Origin: Gammaproteobacteria bacterium UBA7803
GTDB taxonomy: Bacteria > Pseudomonadota > Gammaproteobacteria > Pseudomonadales > Azotimanducaceae
DNA length: 35,341 nucleotides
NCBI GenBank assembly: GCA_002480525.1
Contig: DLCH01000062.1
Span: 13,434-48,774, forward strand
Reading direction: 5' to 3'
Of this stretch, positions 15,714 through 23,213 are shown piece by piece. The number at the start of each line of letters is the position of its first letter. Position 1 is the first letter of the stretch. The position numbers and the translations under genes were made by a program. Under the pieces are notes generated by a model, which had not been told where the DNA came from, ran no database searches, and saw only the letters and a program-made list of their open reading frames with translations.

Positions 15714-17228
15714 GTGCTGCTGGCCGGCCTGCTGCTCGCCTGTGCCGCCTGCGGTCCCCAGCCGCCGCAGGTGCCGCCGGACGCCACGCCGGACCCCCAG
15801 GCCACCGCCCGCTTCGCCCTGGCCACCGGCGTCACCCGCTTCGACCCCCACCGCGCCACCTCCAGCTACGACAACACCTGGCTGTTTCCGGTCTACGACC
15901 GGCTGATCCACATGGATCCAGCCGGCGACGCCGTGCCGGGCCTGGCGGAATCCTGGCACTACGGCGACGGCGGCGCCTATCTGGAGCTGGTGCTGCGCGA
16001 GGGCGTGGTGTTCCACGACGGCGAGCCCTTCGACGCCCGGGCGGTGGCCGCCAACATCGCCCGCGCCCAGACCATCACCGGCTCCTCCATCGGCGCCGAG
16101 CTCGAGACCATCGTGCGCACCGAGATCGTCGACGACCACCGCATCCGCCTGCACCTGAGCACGCCGGACGCCGCGCTGCCGCTGATCCTGTCCGACCGGG
16201 CCGGCATGATGATCAGCCCGGCCGCCTTCGACGACCCGAGCCTCGACCGCCGCGGCGTCGGCGCCGGCCCGTTCCGCCACGTCGACTTCAAGCTCGGCAA
16301 CCGCTCGGTCTACGAGCGCAACGAGCGCTACTGGCGCCCGGAGGACGCCGGCGTCGCCCGGCTCGAGCTGCTGCTGATCCCCGACGAGACCACCCGGCTG
16401 AACGCCATCCGCAGCGGCCAGATCCAGGGCGCCACCATCGGCACCCTGCAGATCGAGCAGGCCCGGCTGTCGGGGCTGAACGTGCAGACCGGCGTCGGCC
16501 TCGAGGTGCTGCACATGCAGATCAACCGCGCCCGCTCCCACTTCGGCGACCGCCGGGTGCGCCAGGCCATGAACCACGCCATCCGCCGGGAGGCCATCGT
16601 CCGGGCCCTGGGCCTCGGCTACGGCGAGCCGTCGGTGCAGCCGTTTCCCGAGGGCTACGTGGCCCACGCCGACGAGCTGGGCCGGCTCTACTACGGCTAC
16701 GATCCCGACCGCGCCCGGGCGCTGCTGGCCGAGGCGGGACTGGCGGACGGCTTCGAGTTCGAGCTGATCGTGCCGAACATTCCCGCCTACCTGCCGCTGT
16801 TCGAGGCGGTCCACGACCAGCTCGCCGCAGTGGGCATCGAGGCGGTGCCGCGGGTGCTGGAGGGCGCCCAGATCAGCGAGCGCTTCTACGGCGCCACCGA
16901 GAGCGACGCGGCGCTGGTGACCTGGGGCGGCCGGCCCGATCCGTCCCAGACCATCGACCTGCTGTTCACGCCGGGGGCCCTGCCGAACCCGGGCGACCAC
17001 AGTACCCCCGAGATCATCCGCCTGGCCGCCGCCGCGCGCCGGGAGATCGACCCCGAACGCCGGGCCGAGCTGCTGAAGGCCGCCACCGCCGAGATCACCC
17101 GGGAGGCCATGGACGTGGTGCTGTCGCTGCCCTCCTCCACTTTCGCCAGCCGCCCCAGCGTCCAGGGCATGCGGGTGTGGGCCTCGGGCAACAAGCCCGA
17201 GTTCCGCGGCGTGACGGTGCTGCGCTGA
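15714..17228 (+). CDS. ABC importer substrate-binding lipoprotein, family 5 (peptide/nickel/opine type)
   Basis: Extracytoplasmic solute-binding protein of about 504 residues. Family features include TRFDPHRATSSYDNTWLFPVYDRLIHMD near the N-terminus, VVFHDGEPFDARAVAANIARAQ, GAGPFRHVDFKLGNRSVYERNERYW and DRRVRQAMNHAIRREAIV, all diagnostic of the oligopeptide/dipeptide group. The N-terminus has a lipoprotein signal with lipobox LLAC in GLLLACAACG. With the GTG at 15714 the signal lacks its usual positive charges; the in-frame residues just upstream (RLRRL) supply them, but no ATG, GTG or TTG lies between the stop at 15606 and 15714, so the true start may be a rarer codon such as CTG at 15702. 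It leads a five-gene transport operon. The substrate is not predictable. Confidence 0.88.
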   Translation: MLLAGLLLACAACGPQPPQVPPDATPDPQATARFALATGVTRFDPHRATSSYDNTWLFPVYDRLIHMDPAGDAVPGLAESWHYGDGGAYLELVLREGVVFHDGEPFDARAVAANIARAQTITGSSIGAELETIVRTEIVDDHRIRLHLSTPDAALPLILSDRAGMMISPAAFDDPSLDRRGVGAGPFRHVDFKLGNRSVYERNERYWRPEDAGVARLELLLIPDETTRLNAIRSGQIQGATIGTLQIEQARLSGLNVQTGVGLEVLHMQINRARSHFGDRRVRQAMNHAIRREAIVRALGLGYGEPSVQPFPEGYVAHADELGRLYYGYDPDRARALLAEAGLADGFEFELIVPNIPAYLPLFEAVHDQLAAVGIEAVPRVLEGAQISERFYGATESDAALVTWGGRPDPSQTIDLLFTPGALPNPGDHSTPEIIRLAAAARREIDPERRAELLKAATAEITREAMDVVLSLPSSTFASRPSVQGMRVWASGNKPEFRGVTVLR

Positions 17229-17229
17229 C

Positions 17230-18174
17230 ATGCTGCGCTTCGTCCTGCAACGGCTGCTGGCGACGATTCCGCTGCTGCTGATCGTCTCGCTGCTGGTGTT
17301 CTCCCTGGTGCTGCTGATTCCCGGCGATCCGGCGTTCCAGCTCGCCGGCGAGGACGCCACCCCCGAGGAGGTGGAGGCGATCCGCGAGGCCATGGGCCTG
17401 AACGACCCCGTCATGGTGCGCTACGTCCGCTGGCTCGGCGGCGTGGTCCAGGGCGATCTCGGCACCTCCCTGTTCTCAGACCAGCCGGTGCTGGACGTGC
17501 TGCTGGAACGTCTGCCCGTCACCCTGTCCCTGGCCGTCACCGCCATCCTGATCTCGCTCGCCATCGCCATCCCCGCCGGCATCATCACCGGCACCCGGCC
17601 CGGCAGCCTGGCGGACCGGGTCGTCACCGTCGGCTCGTCGGTGGGTCTGGCGGTCCCCAACTTCTGGCTGGGGCTGATGCTGGTGCTGCTGCTGGCCATC
17701 CGCCACGCCTGGTTCCCGGCCACGGGCTACGTGCCGATCAGCGACAGCGTGTCCGGCTGGTGGGCTCACATCGTGCTGCCGGCGTTCACCCTGGGACTCG
17801 CGGCCGCGGCGATCCTGACGCGCCAGCTCCGCGGCGCCATGGTGGACGTGATGGATCAGGACTACGTCCGCACGGCCCGGGCCAAGGGATTGCCCGAGCG
17901 GGCCGTGACCGTGAAGCACGCCTTCAAGAACGCGGCGATTCCCATGGTCACCATCCTCGGCGTGCAGACCAACTCGCTGCTCGGCGGCACCATCATCGTC
18001 GAGCAGATCTTCGGCATGCCCGGCATCGGCCAGCTCGCCGTGGCGTCGGTGTTCACCCGCGACCTGCCGATGATCCAGGGCGTGGTGATCATGGCCGTGG
18101 TGGTGGCCGTGCTGGTGAACCTGCTCGTGGACGTCTCCTACGGCTACTTCAACCCCAAGGTGCGACCGAAATGA
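17230..18174 (+). CDS. Peptide-type ABC importer permease, DppB-like
   Basis: A 314-residue inner-membrane permease with about six helices. The N-terminus MLRFVLQRLLATIPLLLIVSLLVFSLVLLIPGDPA is typical of DppB/OppB/NikB. The cytoplasmic EAA loop that contacts the ATPases is in DYVRTARAKGLPERAVTVKHAFKNAAIPMVT. It starts one base after the substrate-binding protein's stop codon and ends with an ATGA overlap with the next permease, so translation is coupled along the operon. Confidence 0.94.
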   Translation: MLRFVLQRLLATIPLLLIVSLLVFSLVLLIPGDPAFQLAGEDATPEEVEAIREAMGLNDPVMVRYVRWLGGVVQGDLGTSLFSDQPVLDVLLERLPVTLSLAVTAILISLAIAIPAGIITGTRPGSLADRVVTVGSSVGLAVPNFWLGLMLVLLLAIRHAWFPATGYVPISDSVSGWWAHIVLPAFTLGLAAAAILTRQLRGAMVDVMDQDYVRTARAKGLPERAVTVKHAFKNAAIPMVTILGVQTNSLLGGTIIVEQIFGMPGIGQLAVASVFTRDLPMIQGVVIMAVVVAVLVNLLVDVSYGYFNPKVRPK

Positions 18175-19043
18175 GCGACGTCGCGGCAGCCCCTTCCCAG
18201 AGCGGCACGGTGCGCTTTCTGCGGCGATTCCGGCGACAGACGCTGAGTCTCTGGGCGCTCGGGTTTCTGATCGTGCTGACGCTGCTGGCCGTGTTCGCGC
18301 CGTGGGTGGCCCCCTACGACCCGCTGCAGCAGGACCTGGATCACGTGCTGGAAGGCCCCAGCGCCGACCACTGGTTCGGCACCGACGAGCTCGGTCGCGA
18401 CGTGCTGAGCCGGGTGCTGTTCGCCTCCCGGGTGTCTCTGCTGGCGGCGGTGCAGGCGGTGCTGATCGCCCTGGCCATCGGCGTGCCGCCGGGGCTCGTC
18501 GCCGGCATGTGGGGCGGCTGGGTGGACGCCCTGATCATGCGCGCCACCGACGCGCTGATGAGCTTCCCGCCGCTGATCCTGGCCGTCGCCATCATCGCCG
18601 TGCTGGGGCCGAGCCTCACCAACGCCATGATCGCCGTGGGCGTGCTGCTCTCCCCCACGTTCCTGCGGCTGATGCGCGCCACCACCCTCAGCGTGGCCCA
18701 GGAGACCTACGTGGAAGCGGCACAGAGCATCGGCTGCACCCGGGGCTGGATCATCCGCAAGCACGTGCTGCCCAACGTGGTCTCGCCGCTGTTCGTGCAG
18801 ATCTCGGTGTTCGCCGGCGTGGCCATGCTCGCCGAAGCCGGACTCAGCTTTCTCGGCCTCGGCACCCAGCCGCCGGAGTCGAGCTGGGGCGCCATGGTCG
18901 GACGCGGCTTCCGCTACATCGCCCACGCGCCGTCGCTGATCGTGTTCCCGGGACTCGCCATCGCCGTCACCGTGCTCGCCCTGTACGTGCTCGGTGACGG
19001 GCTGCGCGACTCCCTGGGCCGCGAAACCCGGCAGGAGAGCTGA
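18171..19043 (+). CDS. Peptide-type ABC importer permease, DppC-like
   Basis: A 290-residue second permease. Its N-terminal extension, first helix and APWVAPYDPLQQD followed by HWFGTDELGRDVLSRVLFASRVSL are the standard opening of DppC/OppC proteins. The EAA loop is TYVEAAQSIGCTRGWIIRKHVLPNVVSP. The ATG at 18171 overlaps the DppB-like stop (ATGA). It forms the membrane channel as a heterodimer with the preceding gene product. Confidence 0.94.
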   Translation: MSDVAAAPSQSGTVRFLRRFRRQTLSLWALGFLIVLTLLAVFAPWVAPYDPLQQDLDHVLEGPSADHWFGTDELGRDVLSRVLFASRVSLLAAVQAVLIALAIGVPPGLVAGMWGGWVDALIMRATDALMSFPPLILAVAIIAVLGPSLTNAMIAVGVLLSPTFLRLMRATTLSVAQETYVEAAQSIGCTRGWIIRKHVLPNVVSPLFVQISVFAGVAMLAEAGLSFLGLGTQPPESSWGAMVGRGFRYIAHAPSLIVFPGLAIAVTVLALYVLGDGLRDSLGRETRQES

Positions 19044-19045
19044 CC

Positions 19046-20034
19046 GTGGCCGGGCCGCTGCTGGACATCGAAGGGCTCAACGTGGACTTCCTCACCGACC
19101 AGGGCTGGGTCACCGTGGTCCGGGACGTCTCCCTGTCGGTCGCCCCCGGCGAGACCGTGGGCCTGGTGGGAGAGTCGGGCTCGGGCAAGACCATCACGTC
19201 GCTGTCGGTGATGCGGCTGGTCCCCGATCCGCCGGGCCGAATCACCGGCGGCAGCATCCGCTTCGACGGCCGCGACCTGCTGACCCTGCCGGAGCGGGCC
19301 ATGCGCCAGGTGCGCGGCAACGACATCGCGATGGTGTTCCAGGAGTCCATGACCAGCCTGAATCCGGCGTTCACCATCGGCGACCAGATCGCCGAGGCGG
19401 TGCGCCACCATCTGGGGCTCGGCCGTCGGGCCGCCGTGGACCGGGCGGTGGAGGTGCTGGATCTGGTGGGCATCCCCGCGCCGCGGGACCGGGTGGACCA
19501 CTACCCCCACGAATTCTCCGGCGGCATGCGCCAGCGGGCCGCCATCGCCATGGCGCTGGCCTGCGAGCCCCGGCTGCTGATCGCCGACGAGCCCACCACG
19601 GCGCTGGACGTCACCGTGCAGGCCCAGGTGCTCGAACTGCTGCGCAGTCTGCAGCAGCGGCTCGGCATGGCCATGCTGTTCATCACCCACAACCTCGGCG
19701 TGGTGGCCGACGTGTGCGACCGGGTGAGCGTCATGTACGCCGGCCAGGTGGTCGAGGTCGCCGACGTGGTCGACCTGTTCGAGGCGCCCGCCCATCCCTA
19801 CACGGAGGGGCTGCTGCGCTCGATGCCCCAGCTCGGCGTCCGCGGCGAGCCGCTGGCCACGATTCCCGGCAACCCGCCCCTGCCCTGGGCGATGCCCGAG
19901 GGCTGCCGGTTCCACCCGCGCTGTCCCTACGCCACCGACGCCTGCCGGTCCGGGGCGCCGGCGCTGACGGAACGCGGGGGCGGCCACTTCAGCCGCTGTC
20001 TGCGCCTCGCCGAGATCGAGCTGACGGGGGCGGT

Positions 20035-20038
<4 letters not shown>
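19046..20038 (+). CDS. Peptide-type ABC importer ATPase, DppD-like
   Basis: A 330-residue ATPase. Walker A is GESGSGKT (42-49), the signature is FSGGMRQRAAIAMAL, Walker B is LLIADEPTTALD and the H-loop is FITHNLGVVADVCD. The C-terminal oligopeptide-ABC tail contains GCRFHPRCPYATDAC, the cysteine-containing region that in some family members binds an iron-sulfur cluster. The GTG at 19046 is two bases after the preceding stop codon and gives the normal length. It is expected to pair with the DppF-like subunit. Confidence 0.94.
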
Positions 20039-21066
<1,028 letters not shown>

Positions 21067-21072
<6 letters not shown>

Positions 21073-21190
21073 GAGCGGCCTCCCGGCCGCGAATTCAAAG
21101 ACCTCGCGTGGCCGTCGCGGTTTCCCGCAGGGAAACCGCCAAGCCGCCGCATTGCGCCGGCCGATCGCGGCCGGGAGGCCGCTCCTACGG
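21067..21190. repeat. Inverted pair of REP-like palindromes around a central hairpin
   Basis: A 26-base unit at 21067-21092, containing GTAGGAGCGGCC and GGCCGCGA, recurs as an exact inverted copy at 21165-21190. Each unit itself folds as GCGGCC-tccc-GGCCGC. Between them a perfect 10-bp hairpin, GCGGTTTCCC (21117-21126) with GGGAAACCGC (21130-21139) and a three-base loop, makes a nested structure. The first unit contains the stop codon of the DppF-like gene. This resembles the paired REP elements of gammaproteobacteria, which stabilise or end transcripts and are often mobilised by RAYT transposases. A third copy is at 28997. Confidence 0.85.
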
Positions 21191-21213
21191 GAGAGAAGGG
21201 GTCGGTTGCGTGG

Positions 21214-22323
21214 TTACTCCGCCACGAACCCCTTCCACCCCTGCATGTAGCCGATGAAGGCGTCGCCGAGGCCCTCGTTCGCCAGGTAGTCCCGGGTCAC
21301 CGGCAGGGACACGGGCTGGAAGTCCGGGTCCGCCGCCGTGCGGTTCGGGAAGTCGTGATGGAGGATGGCCGCCCGGCCGAGCAGCACGAAGTCGACGCCG
21401 GCGTCGAGGCAGGCCGCGGCGGCAGCAGGCGTGGCGACCTTGCCCGCCACGCCGATGCGCACGTTGCCGCGCTCGAGGTCGGTGAACCAGGACATCAGGC
21501 TGCGGCCCTTGAACGCTTCCTCCTCGGGCTCCTTGAACACGTCCCACAGGGACAGGTCGAGGTAGTCGATGGCGCCGTCGTGCATGAGCCGCTGGGCCAC
21601 GGTGCGCACTTCCTCGAGCGCCATGCCGAACCGCTCCGGGGACAGCCGCACGCCGAGCTGGAAGTCCGGGCCGCACTGCTCGCGGATGCCGGCGACCACG
21701 TCGAACAGCGGCCGCGCCCGGTTCTCCAGCGAACCGCCGAAGCGGTCCTCGCGATGATTGATCTCACTGCTGAGGAACTGACACAGCAGATAGCCGTGGG
21801 CGCCGTGCAGCTCGACGCCGTCGAAACCGGCCCGCTCCGCCCGCACCGCCGCCGCCACGAAGGCGTCGATCATCTGCTCGACCTCTTCGGTGGTCATGGC
21901 CCGGGCGCCGAACTCCTCGTTCACCGAAGGGCACAGCGGCGTGGTGCCGATCAGTTCCGTCGGCGAGCGCATGCCGGCGTGGTGGAGCTGCACCGCCGAG
22001 CGGCTGCCCTCGGCGCGGATGGCGGCAGCCAGCCGGGTCAGGCCCTCGAGGTGGTCGTCGGAGAAGATGCCGAGCTGGCCGGGAAAGCCCCGCCCCTCCG
22101 CCTGCACGTGGGCCGCGCAGGTCATGGTCAGGCCGAACCCGCCCTGCGCCCGCATCACCAGCCAGTGGAACTCGTCGTCGGACAGGGTGCCGTCGTCGTG
22201 GCTCTGGGAATTGGTCAGCGGCGCCAGCATGAAGCGGTTCTTCATGGCCGGGCCGCGGGAGAAAGTCAGGGGTTCGAGGAGTTGCTGCACGCTGGGGGTC
22301 CGTATCGAGTGTAAACCGCCCAT
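21214..22323 (-). CDS. NADH:flavin oxidoreductase, old yellow enzyme family
   Basis: An FMN-dependent ene-reductase-type TIM barrel of 369 residues from the ATG at 22323; the GTG at 22290 (reading VQQLLEPLTF) would give 358 and begins nearer the conserved fold. Seen are KNRFMLAPLTNSQS at the N-terminus, VQLHHAGMRS, FDGVELHGAHGYLLCQFLS with the paired His residues that bind substrate, NHREDRFGGSLENRARP, and DFVLLGRAAILH near the phosphate-binding end. Family members reduce activated C=C bonds of unsaturated carbonyls using NAD(P)H. The neighbours do not fix the substrate. It lies 35 bases after an unknown membrane protein, in the same direction. The start is uncertain because neither candidate has a strong ribosome-binding site. 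Confidence 0.9.
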   Translation of the reverse strand: MGGLHSIRTPSVQQLLEPLTFSRGPAMKNRFMLAPLTNSQSHDDGTLSDDEFHWLVMRAQGGFGLTMTCAAHVQAEGRGFPGQLGIFSDDHLEGLTRLAAAIRAEGSRSAVQLHHAGMRSPTELIGTTPLCPSVNEEFGARAMTTEEVEQMIDAFVAAAVRAERAGFDGVELHGAHGYLLCQFLSSEINHREDRFGGSLENRARPLFDVVAGIREQCGPDFQLGVRLSPERFGMALEEVRTVAQRLMHDGAIDYLDLSLWDVFKEPEEEAFKGRSLMSWFTDLERGNVRIGVAGKVATPAAAAACLDAGVDFVLLGRAAILHHDFPNRTAADPDFQPVSLPVTRDYLANEGLGDAFIGYMQGWKGFVAE

Positions 22324-22358
22324 TCTACGACATCGGCCCCGGCCCGGCGTCGGGCGGA

Positions 22359-22988
22359 TCACGCCCCCCGGACGGGCGCCGCCACGCGGCAGCCGTGCCG
22401 GACCGCCATCCGGTCGGCCAGGGACACCAGCAGGCCGCAGGCCACCATCATGCCGACCATCGACGCCACCATGAGCGTGGTGACGGACAGGGTCCGCACG
22501 TCCCGGGCGGCAAACACCAGCAGGTCCGCCGCCACCAGCGCCACGGGCATGGTCACCGCCGCCAGCACGCAGCAGCGGCGGCTGCGGCGGAGCTGACGCC
22601 AGTCCAGCGCCGCGGCCATCCCCAGCATGCCGCCCAGCAGCATGCCGACATGGCTGAGGGGCAGCATCTGCACCTTGGTGAGCACCGCCTGGCCGCCGGT
22701 CTGGGTGGTGGACGCGCACCAGCTTCCCAGCACGGTCAGGCCGTAGGGTCCCAGCTCCACGTACAGCCCGCCGAGCCAGCCGAGCAGGCCGCCTGCCACC
22801 ATCCAGCACAGGCGCCGCAGGCCCGGACCGAGCACATCCGACGTGAGCGCGGGCAGCAGCGCGGGCAGCGCCGGGACGGCCAGGGCCGCGACCTGGAGGG
22901 TCGCCAGTCCGAGCTGCCGCCCCAGCGCCATGACGGCCAGCAGCAGCAGCAGGAGAGTCAGGGGAATCCGGATCACGCAACGGCACAC
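22359..22988 (-). CDS. Unknown polytopic membrane protein (209 aa)
   Basis: Not recognised. The protein is strongly hydrophobic, with about six predicted membrane segments (roughly 6-23, 27-50, 60-82, 107-127, 137-158 and 166-192) and a short basic C-terminus. A His-containing helix LPLSHVGMLLGGMLGM and a four-residue STTQ loop are the only polar features within the membrane part. The GTG at 22988 starts it; a GTG four codons later is possible. It is divergent from the TonB-dependent receptor over a 225-base shared control region and upstream of the old yellow enzyme. A role in transport is possible but nothing in the sequence proves it. Confidence 0.65.
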   Translation of the reverse strand: MCRCVIRIPLTLLLLLLAVMALGRQLGLATLQVAALAVPALPALLPALTSDVLGPGLRRLCWMVAGGLLGWLGGLYVELGPYGLTVLGSWCASTTQTGGQAVLTKVQMLPLSHVGMLLGGMLGMAAALDWRQLRRSRRCCVLAAVTMPVALVAADLLVFAARDVRTLSVTTLMVASMVGMMVACGLLVSLADRMAVRHGCRVAAPVRGA

Positions 22989-22989
22989 G

Positions 22990-23007
22990 GTGACGATTCA
23001 TCGTCAC
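22990..23007. promoter_or_regulatory. Inverted repeat beside the membrane-protein start
   Basis: GTGACGA and TCGTCAC separated by four bases, starting one base upstream of the GTG start codon of the divergent membrane protein. Symmetry and position suit an operator or a hairpin covering the ribosome-binding region, which is otherwise weak. Confidence 0.35.
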
Positions 23008-23078
23008 TCTAGCGGCTGCCTGGAGCGGGACCATCCGGGATTTCCCGGGGACCGATGCTCACGCCACGGACCGGCACG

Positions 23079-23106
23079 TTGCAATTCCTCGACCCGCCGT
23101 TAATAT
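23079..23106 (+). promoter_or_regulatory. Promoter for the TonB-dependent receptor
   Basis: TTGCAA (23079-23084), a 16-base spacer and TAATAT (23101-23106), in an AT-rich patch that stands out from its surroundings. The distance to the receptor ATG is about 107 bases, giving a long GC-rich leader. No Fur-like site was evident by eye. Confidence 0.5.
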
Positions 23107-23122
23107 AACACCGGTCTACTAA

Positions 23123-23140
23123 CGCCCGCCGCGGCGGGCG
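23123..23140 (+). repeat. Perfect 18-base GC palindrome in the receptor leader
   Basis: CGCCCGCCGCGGCGGGCG is self-complementary over its full 18 bases and lies just downstream of the predicted transcription start of the TonB-dependent receptor. In RNA it would form a tight stem in the 5' leader; as DNA it could be a dimer-binding site. Chance is not excluded in DNA this rich in GC. Confidence 0.4.
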
Positions 23141-23213
23141 GTGGACACGAAGCGCCGGCGCCGCCGGCCGTTCCGGCGGAATGGGAGCCGCCGCCAATCA
23201 GGGGAGAGAGCAC

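Noticed and set aside
22324..23034. N-terminal extension of the old yellow enzyme to 606 residues
   Set aside because: The extension is Arg/Gly/Ala-rich shadow sequence lying in another frame of the membrane-protein gene; the conserved fold starts near 22290-22323.
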